Origin: Curtobacterium sp. UNCCL20 | GTDB lineage: Bacteria > Actinomycetota > Actinomycetes > Actinomycetales > Microbacteriaceae | Assembly (NCBI RefSeq): GCF_900101675.1 | Contig: NZ_FNKG01000001.1 | Span: 727,378 to 791,377 of the forward strand | Direction of reading: 5' to 3' | DNA length: 64,000 nt | In this document: in pieces, positions 34,480 to 41,986 of the stretch | Position numbering within the stretch: position 1 is the stretch's first letter | How the letters are laid out: each line of letters starts with the position of its first letter | Position numbers and translations under genes: made by a program | Notes under the pieces: model-generated | Databases searched by the model: none | What the model was told of the DNA's origin: nothing | The model's input: only the letters and a program-made list of their open reading frames with translations

Positions 34480-35472
34480 TCAGACCGCCCAGCGCTCCGC
34501 GAGCTCGTCCATCAGCGCGTCGAGCCGCTCGTCGACGACCTGCTCCTCGGGGTGCGCCTCGTACCAGGCGATCACCTCGCGCACCCCGTGCCGGTACGGT
34601 GTGCGCGGCCGGTACCAGGGCACGAGCGACCGGATCTTGCTGTTGTCGAACACCGAGCTGTTCGCCTTGTCGCCGAGCAGCGCCGCGCCCCACTCCGGGT
34701 CGGCCGCGGCGATCGCATCCGCCGGGACGTGCACGATCCGCAGGTCGTCGACCCCGGCCGCAGCCGCGATGTCCTGCGCGATGGCGTTCCATGTCGGCGC
34801 CTCGTCGCTCGTGATCGTGAACGCCTCGCCGATGGCCTCGCCCCGGTCGAGCAGCCCGGTGAACCCGACCGCGAAGTCGCGGCTGTGCGTGATCGTCCAC
34901 AGCGACGAGCCATCACCCGTGATGATGATCGGCTTCCCCGCGCGCATCCGGGCGACCGCCGTCCAGCCACCGGTCAGCGGCAGCTTCGTCTCGTCGTACG
35001 TGTGCGAGGGTCGGACGATCGTCACCGGGAAGTCCTGCTCCCGGTACGCCTCCATCAGCAGTTCCTCGCACGCGATCTTGTCCCGCGAGTACTGCCAGTA
35101 CGGGTTCTTCAGCGGCGTCGACTCGGTGATCGGCAGGTGCGTCGCCGGCGTCTGGTACGCCGAGGCCGAGCTGATGAAGACGTACTGCCGCGTCCGCCCG
35201 GCGAAGAAGTCGACGTCGGCCTGCACCTGGTCCGGCGTGAACGCGATCCAGTTCACGACGGTGTCGAAGTGGCGGTCGTCGAGTGCGTCCGCCAGGGCGC
35301 TGCGGTCCGACACGTCGGCCTGGAGGCGCGTGACCGCATCCGGGATCGGCCTGCCCCCGGTGGTCCCCCGGTTGAGCACGGTGACGTCGAACCCCTGCTC
35401 GACGGCTTCGCGGACGCAGGCGGCGCTGATGACCCCGCTGCCGCCGATGAACAGCACGCTCGGTCCCGACAT
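34480..35472 (-). CDS. NAD-dependent epimerase/dehydratase-family protein
   Basis: A 330-residue extended SDR. The Rossmann motif VLFIGGSGVISAACVREA is near the N-terminus, the active-site serine/tyrosine region is FISSASAYQTP, and the conserved YSRDKIACEELL supplies the lysine. The substrate, probably a sugar nucleotide or related metabolite, is unknown. ATG has AAGGAGC upstream. Confidence 0.88.
   Translation of the reverse strand: MSGPSVLFIGGSGVISAACVREAVEQGFDVTVLNRGTTGGRPIPDAVTRLQADVSDRSALADALDDRHFDTVVNWIAFTPDQVQADVDFFAGRTRQYVFISSASAYQTPATHLPITESTPLKNPYWQYSRDKIACEELLMEAYREQDFPVTIVRPSHTYDETKLPLTGGWTAVARMRAGKPIIITGDGSSLWTITHSRDFAVGFTGLLDRGEAIGEAFTITSDEAPTWNAIAQDIAAAAGVDDLRIVHVPADAIAAADPEWGAALLGDKANSSVFDNSKIRSLVPWYRPRTPYRHGVREVIAWYEAHPEEQVVDERLDALMDELAERWAV
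35317..35330 (-). repeat. 14-bp iterated motif, copy 5
   Basis: Exact CGCGCCTCCAGGCC on the minus strand, inside the epimerase gene. Confidence 0.7.
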
Positions 35473-35531
35473 GGATGCTCCTTCGCTCCCGGCGGTGCAC
35501 CACTGCACCGCAACCCCTCCGATCCTGCACC

Positions 35532-35882
35532 TCAGGGGCTGGGGCGGGCGTCGAGCACGGCTCGGAGCGAAGTCGTGTCAGCCGCCCAGAGCGCTGCATG
35601 CGGGCTGACCCAGCCCAGCAGTTCGAGTGCGAAGTCGTGGTCCCGCTGCAGGTCCCGCGCGTGGATGGGTTCGTGGTGCGCGGCGCGGTTCCGCACGAAG
35701 TGCAGCTGCTGGAGCCGTCGCGCCACCTCGCTCCGTCGGATGCGCAGGTTGTCCGGCCCGTGCGGAAAGGCTCGATGCAGGCCAGGCACCCAGAGCGAGG
35801 TGTGGTACCGCGATTCGACGAGGTACCGCCAGAACCCGAAGCTGAGCTCCGCGATGACCCGTCCGGCATCACGCCCTCTCTG
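35532..35882 (-). pseudogene. truncated Abi/HEPN-like gene remnant
   Basis: About 116 in-frame codons resemble the C-terminal half of Abi-like proteins: ELSFGFWRYLVESRYHTSLW, then a helical region with RNRAAHHEPIH, which matches the HEPN R-x4-6-H signature. No ATG or GTG precedes the FGFW segment in this frame. A TAG closes the frame just upstream, and the N-terminal half expected in the family is absent. A GTG at 35789 could start an 85-residue remnant. It is most likely a decayed abortive-infection/toxin gene. Confidence 0.6.
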
Positions 35883-36061
35883 CTACCGTTGTCAACGAAG
35901 ACCCCGGAACGATCACTGGCCCAGGCCACATCGCCGGGGTTTCGTCTTTGTCCTGCTCTCCTGAAACATCAGCGTACAGTCGCTGGCTCGTGCTGAGGAC
36001 CCGAGGACTACTGTCACCGATCGAGCCGCACCGACGCGGCCACGACAGGAGTGACACGCAC

Positions 36062-37072
36062 ATGGAGTACCGCTACCTCGGCAACTCGGGCCTCAAGGTC
36101 TCCGAGATCACCTACGGCAACTGGCTCACCCACGCCTCCCAGGTCGAGAACGACGCGGCGATCGCCTGCGTCCGGGCGGCGCTCGACGTCGGCATCTCGA
36201 CGTTCGACACCGCCGACGTCTACGCGAACACCGGTGCCGAGACGGTCCTCGGCGAGGCCCTCAAGGGGGAGCGGCGGCAGTCGCTCGAGATCGCCACGAA
36301 GGTGTTCGGGCCGACCGGGCCGAAGGGCCACAACGACACGGGTCTCAGCCGGAAGCACATCCTCGAGTCGATCAACGGGTCGCTCGAGCGCCTGCAGACC
36401 GACTACGTCGACCTCTACCAGGCGCACCGGTTCGACTACGAGACCCCGCTCGAGGAGACGATGCTGGCCTTCGCGGACGTCGTCCGGCAGGGCAAGGCGC
36501 TGTACATCGGCGTGAGCGAGTGGACGGCGGAGCAGCTCCGCGCGGGCCACGAGCTCGCCGACGACCTCGGCGTGCAGCTCATCTCGAACCAGCCGCAGTA
36601 CTCCGCCCTCTGGCGGGTCATCGAGGGCGAGGTCGTCCCGACGTCCGAGGAGCTCGGCATCTCGCAGATCGTCTGGTCGCCGATCGCCCAGGGCGTCCTG
36701 ACGGGCAAGTACCAGCCCGGACAGCCGCTGCCCGAGGGCTCGCGCGCCACGGACGACAAGGGCGGCGCGAACATGATCAAGCGGTTCATGCGCGACGAGG
36801 TGCTCACAGCGGTGCAGGACCTGAAGCCGATCGCCGACGAGCTGAACCTGTCGATGGCGCAGCTCGCCGTGGCCTGGGTGCTGCAGAACCAGAACGTCGC
36901 GTCCGCGATCATCGGCGCATCGCGACCGGAGCAGGTGCACGACAACGCCGGCGCTGCCGGGGTCGAGATCCCGGCGGAGCTGATGTCCCGCATCGACGAC
37001 GCCCTCGGCTCCGTGGTCGAGCGCGACCCGGCGAAGACGAACGACAGCAGCCCGAAGACCCGCGAGGCCTAG
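36062..37072 (+). CDS. aldo/keto reductase (voltage-gated K+ channel beta-subunit-like)
   Basis: A 336-residue NADPH-dependent reductase. FDTADVYANTGAETVLGEAL contains the catalytic aspartate and tyrosine, IATKVFGP supplies the lysine and YVDLYQAHRFD the histidine. It is of the AKR subgroup related to potassium-channel beta subunits. AGGAG lies 9 nt before ATG. It converged with the tRNA operon before the element inserted. Confidence 0.92.
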   Translation: MEYRYLGNSGLKVSEITYGNWLTHASQVENDAAIACVRAALDVGISTFDTADVYANTGAETVLGEALKGERRQSLEIATKVFGPTGPKGHNDTGLSRKHILESINGSLERLQTDYVDLYQAHRFDYETPLEETMLAFADVVRQGKALYIGVSEWTAEQLRAGHELADDLGVQLISNQPQYSALWRVIEGEVVPTSEELGISQIVWSPIAQGVLTGKYQPGQPLPEGSRATDDKGGANMIKRFMRDEVLTAVQDLKPIADELNLSMAQLAVAWVLQNQNVASAIIGASRPEQVHDNAGAAGVEIPAELMSRIDDALGSVVERDPAKTNDSSPKTREA

Positions 37073-37140
37073 CAGCCGAAGCCGACGCGCGGAGTGGCAC
37101 CGCGCATCCCGGCCGTCGGCGACCCGGCGCCAACGCGAGC

Positions 37141-37202
37141 CGCACAACCAAAGTCACCCCGAACTGCGCTGCTGCGTGGTTCGGGGTGACTTTGGTTGTG
37201 CG
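37141..37202. repeat. perfect 24-bp inverted repeat
   Basis: Arms 37141-37164 and 37179-37202 are exact reverse complements (core CAACCAAAGTCACCCCGAAC), with a 14-nt loop. It lies between genes that were convergent before integration, like the 71-nt repeats, but the sequence is different. Confidence 0.92.
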
Positions 37203-37233
37203 CGGCGATCACGTCACACCGCTCAGACAACGG

Positions 37234-37263
37234 AAAAGGCCCCCTGCCGAAGCAGGGGGCCTT
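37234..37263 (-). terminator. original terminator of the tRNA operon, displaced by integration
   Basis: On the minus strand AAGGCCCCCTG pairs with CAGGGGGCCTT around CTTCGG and is followed by a TTTT run. It lies just beyond the displaced tRNA-Phe 3' segment, so it was the native terminator of the tRNA genes before the 12.3-kb insertion. Confidence 0.85.
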
Positions 37264-37268
37264 CACCG

Positions 37269-37312
37269 GTGGCTGGACACGGCATCGATCCGTGGACCTT
37301 TCGATTTTCAGT
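37269..37312 (-). repeat. attL: displaced 3' segment of tRNA-Phe
   Basis: 44 bp identical to 49535-49578. It spans tRNA-Phe from the anticodon region to the 3' end plus one flanking base. Identity ends exactly at 37313, so this is the left boundary of the element. Confidence 0.93.
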
Positions 37313-37447
37313 TGTATGCGCCGGGTCTACGAGTGCTCATGAGTGCTCGTTTGCTGCGTGATTCCGCCGATGTCGTGTTCGTTGGTGACGACTGGTTTTG
37401 GATGCGTTCAGCAGACCTCCCGGCCCCACACCGGCCCGGCTGGGTGG

Positions 37448-38854
37448 TCATGGACCGGGTGGCACGGTCGTAGAGCCGTTGAAGCGCTCACTCATATGGC
37501 GGACGCCGACTCTTACACTTTCAATCGCCCTCGCGCGCGCCGTCTCGCCCGCAGAGGCCACCAACTCGTACCGAGCCATCCAAGCATCGTCGGGGTGCGG
37601 GAGTAGCACGTAGGCGCCCACGTCCTGCGGATAGGTATGACCACCTCGCAGGCCGCGGATACATCGCTGGACTTGATGCCGTCCGGCTGGGTGTCGAAGA
37701 AAATCGGTCACGTAGGACGTCGAAACCGGCTGATTGTCGTTGCGTGGGCGGATAAGCATAAGCTCCGCCACAACCTGGTTGTTGTCCAGCAAGGATGGTA
37801 GTTCACGGATCTGGTCGACCTTACGTCCGACATATGCGACTTCGTGCGCTGTTGAGGCGAGAGCGATGTCGCCTTTCCTGGCGCTGACTCCCTTACCGCG
37901 CTTCGCGGACTCGACTTCGACGGCGGTCACGTTTGGACCGTAGTTCGTGAGCATCCCCTGCTTGATGATGGGCACCGGATCGTCGCCGTTTACCACGCGC
38001 CCGGAAATGAGCTCAAAGTACTTATTCAAGGGGAAATGGTCGGCGCGCTGAAGCTTCTCGGCAAAGTCGCCATACTCGGAGCGGAAGAACTCAGCATCGA
38101 TTCGAGATGCACTGCGCACGGCTGAGCGTGTGATGACCGTGGTATCGACCGGCTTGGCTGAATCAAAGGGGGAGGGCGGAATTCCGGGAACCCGTAGAAG
38201 GTCCGAAATGAGATCCAGTGCCTCTGCGCGGCGCGCACGCATCTCCGCGAGAGCTTTCTCGAATTCGTCCATCTTCTTCGCCGCAAGGTCAAAGTCTGCG
38301 GTAGAGAAGTCCGGAATCAGGATCTGGTCCAGATCCTGTGCTGCTACCGCGGGATACATGGAGTTGCGGTTCCTGCGGACGATCTGACGTCGGGCAGAAT
38401 CGGTGCGGAGGTATAGGAACAGCGCTGCTCGCTCCATGGCGTCCATCTTGGACGCCGGGACGAGATAACATCCGGACGATCCAATGGATCCCTGCAAGTC
38501 TGAACTTGCCCAGCCGACTGCTCCGCGTTCGGGACGAACCTGCGACACAAGAATGTCCCCGGCCGAGATAAGCCACTTCGCTCGACTAGGCAGATCATCC
38601 TTCTTTATTAGGTCCGCAAAAACGGCTCCATCCTGCCCATCAATGCTGGTGATTGAGACGTAGGAGACATCATCGGTTAGGCCCCGCTTGTCAAATTGCG
38701 AGCGCTTTCGGTCGCCAATCACGCTGCTTAGCGTGCGTGCTGCATGGTCGTTGCGTAGCCACGCCTCATGGTCGATGTCATCCTGTCTGAAAGCTTCTGC
38801 GTCGAATCGAGAAGACTCGCGGGTTCCGAGAGCCTTGCGGCTAATGACACTCAT
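37448..38854 (-). CDS. type I-like restriction-modification specificity (S) subunit
   Basis: 468 residues with two target-recognition-domain-like halves (about residues 40-190 and 265-450). They are separated by a helical spacer around residues 195-230 (FDLAAKKMDEFEKALAEMRA), the arrangement of HsdS-type subunits. It should direct the methyltransferase-nuclease encoded upstream to a bipartite DNA site. ATG overlaps the previous stop in TGATG, so the two are made together. The GC content is lower than the host's. Confidence 0.8.
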   Translation of the reverse strand: MSVISRKALGTRESSRFDAEAFRQDDIDHEAWLRNDHAARTLSSVIGDRKRSQFDKRGLTDDVSYVSITSIDGQDGAVFADLIKKDDLPSRAKWLISAGDILVSQVRPERGAVGWASSDLQGSIGSSGCYLVPASKMDAMERAALFLYLRTDSARRQIVRRNRNSMYPAVAAQDLDQILIPDFSTADFDLAAKKMDEFEKALAEMRARRAEALDLISDLLRVPGIPPSPFDSAKPVDTTVITRSAVRSASRIDAEFFRSEYGDFAEKLQRADHFPLNKYFELISGRVVNGDDPVPIIKQGMLTNYGPNVTAVEVESAKRGKGVSARKGDIALASTAHEVAYVGRKVDQIRELPSLLDNNQVVAELMLIRPRNDNQPVSTSYVTDFLRHPAGRHQVQRCIRGLRGGHTYPQDVGAYVLLPHPDDAWMARYELVASAGETARARAIESVRVGVRHMSERFNGSTTVPPGP

Positions 38855-40782
38855 CAGAACCCAAGGCTATTTGCGTCGGCAAACTTACGGAACTCGGACG
38901 CAATCTCATCCATATCGCAGTCGAGCGTGACGCCATCCTCCAAGAAAGCAGGGCGACCGAGCTTGGTCTTTCCAGGACGCATCGAGACCGCAGTGAAGAT
39001 CGGGTAATCATCGAGGGGCTGCTCATCGACACCCCACTTCTTGACGAAGAGGACCGACGTCTTCGCAAGGGTGAACGGTTTGAAAGTATAGGGATGAAGG
39101 CCGACTACGGCGAGAATGCGCGCCCTCTTGTCTACAAAGTTGCGGAGGTCCTGATCCGTAATATTATTGAAAATCCCCTGAGGAAGCACGATCCCCATTC
39201 TTCCGCCCGGCTTCAGGACGTCGAGGCATCGTTCGATAAAAAGGTTAGCGCGAACGATCTGCGGTTTCAACGAGGCGCGGCCCTCTACGACTGCGAGGTC
39301 GTATTGGCGCAAAGTGGTCGCCGACTTGATCGCACCCGCGAACGGCGGGTTGGTGAGCACGACATCCACACCATCCGAGGGTAGGCGTCGTGTCCCCTTC
39401 ACGAGTGCGTTAGGTGCGAGGTCGCTTCCGCTCAGCTGGCGCCCGGCGATCCGGGATTTGAGTGTGCTCGGCCACGCGGCGTAATCGAGGGAATCGACTG
39501 AAGCGATGCCGCCGCGACCGTCATTCTCCATGATCATGTAGGCCTTTGCAACGCGAACAAGGCGTTGATCGTTGTCCATACCGATCAGGTTCTCCTGCGC
39601 ATAGTCCTTCCGCTGTTCGGCGCGATCGTCCGCGTCGTCCCACGTCGCGTTGATGTGCTCGAAGACCTTGCGCATGGGGTAGATAAGGAAGCCGCCGGAA
39701 CCACATGCCGGGTCCAGCACTGTCTCGCTAATTGACGGGTTGATCATGTCCGTCATCATTTGCACGACTTGACGGGGTGTGAAGTATTGCCCCATCTCGC
39801 CCTTCATTTCCTGGTTCACCATCAGCTCGAAAGCAACGCCTAGTACATCACCGCTCTTCATAAGGTGATACTGCTGAAGAGTCTGAATGCAGTAGGCAAG
39901 GTTGCGGTCTGTTAGAGAGAGGGTTTCTCCCGCTCCGTAGACGTCCTTCCACTTCGCCTTGGCCTTGTCAAACAGAGAGCCCACGCGAGTGACCGCCTGG
40001 CTTACTGGCTCCTGAAGTCCGATGCAAAATTGGGCGACAGCATCATCGTTGGGGAGATTCACACGCTCGTCGTAGAGCTTGGCAAACACAATCTTGAAGA
40101 TTTCATTGAAGGTCTCGACAGACTGATGGGCAAGAATCTCCTGCTCCATGTCACGGAATACCGAGTACAGATCGCGGACGGGCTCGAGGGACTTTCTGGT
40201 CAGTGGCTCGTCAATGTCTTCCAGCGTCTCTCCTGCGCGAGGCAAACGCCAGATTGGCCTGCTGAAGTCATTGGCGCCGGATCGGAGAAGGAACTTTTCG
40301 TCAATTCCGTTGGACCAATGGCCGAAGAGAGCTCCGGTTGGGTTCATGTACGACTTGAGCTGTTCGATTCCGTCTTTACGCGTCGGCTGCTTGCATTCGA
40401 CAATGATTAGTGCGTCAGTCTTGTTTGACTCGGAGTATACGACGATGTCCGCGGGCTTATCATGTACCGTACTGCCCATCTGAACGGGCACTTCAACTGA
40501 GATCTGGTCGGCTCCGTATCCAAGGTCGTCGATCAGATAGTTGAGTGTCATCTGCCGGATGACCTCTTCTGGCTTGTACTTCAGATCGCGATTGCGGATC
40601 CGGCATCGAATTTTCAGGCCCTTTGGGTCGTCGATGAGTGCGACTCCGGTGGCGATAGGCTGGCTGCCAGCCCCGATGATGAGCACATCATTCGAGCCAT
40701 CTTCGTGCTCGTGCAGCTCCATGGAGGGCGCTCCCTTGTAGGAGCCGGTGGAGATAGTGCGTACGGAAGGAGTGCTACTCAT
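38854..40782 (-). CDS. nuclease-methyltransferase fusion (HsdR-N domain plus N6-adenine DNA methylase)
   Basis: 642 residues. The N-terminal ~150 residues form an HsdR-N/PD-(D/E)xK-like domain, with D112 in PADIVVY and E129-x-K131 in IIVECK. A helical linker leads to an N6-adenine methyltransferase: FTPR at 334-337, the AdoMet motif DPACGSGGF at 357-365 and the catalytic NPPF at 478-481. No helicase is present, so this is not a standard type I enzyme. Together with the S subunit it resembles two-subunit type II systems of BcgI style. Cleavage activity is inferred. Confidence 0.82.
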   Translation of the reverse strand: MSSTPSVRTISTGSYKGAPSMELHEHEDGSNDVLIIGAGSQPIATGVALIDDPKGLKIRCRIRNRDLKYKPEEVIRQMTLNYLIDDLGYGADQISVEVPVQMGSTVHDKPADIVVYSESNKTDALIIVECKQPTRKDGIEQLKSYMNPTGALFGHWSNGIDEKFLLRSGANDFSRPIWRLPRAGETLEDIDEPLTRKSLEPVRDLYSVFRDMEQEILAHQSVETFNEIFKIVFAKLYDERVNLPNDDAVAQFCIGLQEPVSQAVTRVGSLFDKAKAKWKDVYGAGETLSLTDRNLAYCIQTLQQYHLMKSGDVLGVAFELMVNQEMKGEMGQYFTPRQVVQMMTDMINPSISETVLDPACGSGGFLIYPMRKVFEHINATWDDADDRAEQRKDYAQENLIGMDNDQRLVRVAKAYMIMENDGRGGIASVDSLDYAAWPSTLKSRIAGRQLSGSDLAPNALVKGTRRLPSDGVDVVLTNPPFAGAIKSATTLRQYDLAVVEGRASLKPQIVRANLFIERCLDVLKPGGRMGIVLPQGIFNNITDQDLRNFVDKRARILAVVGLHPYTFKPFTLAKTSVLFVKKWGVDEQPLDDYPIFTAVSMRPGKTKLGRPAFLEDGVTLDCDMDEIASEFRKFADANSLGF

Positions 40783-40843
40783 GCTGTGTCCAAAAGAGTG
40801 GGGAGCGGTTGCTTAGAGGGAAGGCATAGCGACGATGGCTCTC

Positions 40844-40935
40844 GAGGCCTCGGCGAGCGAGGAGCGCGCGGACCGCAGCGAAGCGAGGACCGCACGCACC
40901 GCAGGTGGCCGAGGCCTCGCCGGCCGAAGGCCGGC
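40844..40935. repeat. nested palindromes downstream of the hypothetical gene
   Basis: GAGGCCTCGGC (40844-40854) and GCCGAGGCCTC (40908-40918) are perfect 11-bp inverted copies. Next to them GCCGGCC-GAA-GGCCGGC (40919-40935) is a tight 7-bp hairpin. It lies between two minus-strand genes of the element, and may be a terminator or a processing/binding site. No T-run is obvious. Confidence 0.7.
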
Positions 40936-40957
40936 CTTGAACGAGTAGAGAAAGTTC

Positions 40958-41437
40958 TCACAGGTCGCCCCGCGCGCCCTCATTCGCTGCGATGCGCCGC
41001 TGGGCTGCGTCACCGACCGGCCCGCCGAGGTCACGCAGGTCGTAGAGGGAGAGCGACGGGATACCCGCTCTGACCGTCTCGATGTCGGGAGAGTCCGACA
41101 CGAGCTGCTGCACAGCGGCCAGGGTTGCGTCGGAGTACCGGCGGATGAAGCCTTGCGATCCCGTGTCCTGAGCACGCGCCAGGTCCGAGATCACTGGCCG
41201 TGGTTGGTGTACTCGGTGCGCGTACGCGGAGAGCACTGCCCGAAGCTCAGTTCCGGCCTTCGAGATCTTGTGAGCGTCGGAGATAGCTGCCCGGAGCTCG
41301 TCCTGGATGTCTGCAGGGCCTTCAGGCCAACGGATCCGGCCGAGGTGTTCCGCATCCTTCTTGGCCTTCTTGGCGAGCGTGGTCAGGGCAGCAAGAAGGG
41401 GCGGCGGGACGGTGCCCCACTCGATCGCTGACTCCAT
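40958..41437 (-). CDS. hypothetical protein of the element
   Basis: 159 residues, predominantly helical, without signal or membrane segments. No family is recognised. ATG has a GGAGG site 8 nt upstream. It is divergent from the pra-tra operon across about 150 bp and upstream of the restriction-modification genes on the same strand. A regulatory or accessory role in the element is possible but unsupported. Confidence 0.65.
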   Translation of the reverse strand: MESAIEWGTVPPPLLAALTTLAKKAKKDAEHLGRIRWPEGPADIQDELRAAISDAHKISKAGTELRAVLSAYAHRVHQPRPVISDLARAQDTGSQGFIRRYSDATLAAVQQLVSDSPDIETVRAGIPSLSLYDLRDLGGPVGDAAQRRIAANEGARGDL

Positions 41438-41525
41438 GCTTGCCTCCGGCCCTCAGGCTACCGTTCGCGGCCACGTCTTCTGATGAGCAAACCCCGGCAA
41501 CATCTGCGTTGAGGCAAAACATTTG

Positions 41526-41554
41526 TTGACAGCGTGAGCAGACGTGTTCAGACT
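41526..41554 (+). promoter_or_regulatory. promoter of the pra-tra-rep operon
   Basis: TTGACA (41526-41531), a 17-bp spacer and CAGACT (41549-41554), about 33 bp before the pra ATG. The -35 is perfect and the -10 weak. Confidence 0.5.
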
Positions 41555-41587
41555 GAGATCAACAGCAACGATCGAGAGGAGCCAGAG

Positions 41588-41986
41588 ATGGCGATCCAGT
41601 CAGCAATCCCGGTGAGCTTCGACGCGTACTTCCCTAAGGGCGCGTTCATGGTGGGCGAGGTCGAGCCGGTCGTGAAGTGGTCCGATGACGGCCAGCGTCA
41701 GGGGCAGGACCTCGACAAGAACTCCGGTCAGCCGATGTGGCAGGTGCGCGTCATCGACGCCGATCCTGACGCGCGCAAGGGCCAGAACGAGGTCACGGTC
41801 AAGATCATCAGCATCAGCGAGCCGGTCGCCCCGCCGGAGATCCAAGGCCTCCCGTTCCGGCCGGTGGTCTTCGATGGTCTGTCGGTCACCCCGTACGTGA
41901 AGGAGAACGGCGGTCGACCACGCGTCGCGTACTCGCTCCGGGCTCGCGAGATGAAGGCCGCCGCGAAGCCCCGGGGTGGTGAGTGA
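41588..41986 (+). CDS. replication/integration/excision activator (Pra-like)
   Basis: 132 residues matching the AICE family annotated as activator of replication, integration and excision. Diagnostic features are AIPVSFDAYFPKGAFMVGEVEPV, GQPMWQVRVIDADPDARKG and LPFRPVVFDGLSVTPYV. ATG at 41588 has GAGAGGAGCC upstream. The stop abuts the transfer gene. In pSAM2 Pra switches on the element; transfer of that role here is by homology. Confidence 0.8.
   Translation: MAIQSAIPVSFDAYFPKGAFMVGEVEPVVKWSDDGQRQGQDLDKNSGQPMWQVRVIDADPDARKGQNEVTVKIISISEPVAPPEIQGLPFRPVVFDGLSVTPYVKENGGRPRVAYSLRAREMKAAAKPRGGE

Larger units (their letters stand above)
37073..37447. other. gene-free stretch at the left boundary of the element
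   Basis: No gene is supported here. It holds the 24-bp inverted repeat, the displaced tRNA terminator and attL. From 37313 on there is about 135 bp of element DNA before the specificity-subunit stop, with a short direct repeat (GAGTGCTC twice near 37330). Confidence 0.7.

Noticed and set aside
38854..40782. Classical type I HsdM with a missing HsdR nearby
   Set aside because: The nuclease-like domain is fused to the methylase, and no helicase gene or fragment lies in the element.
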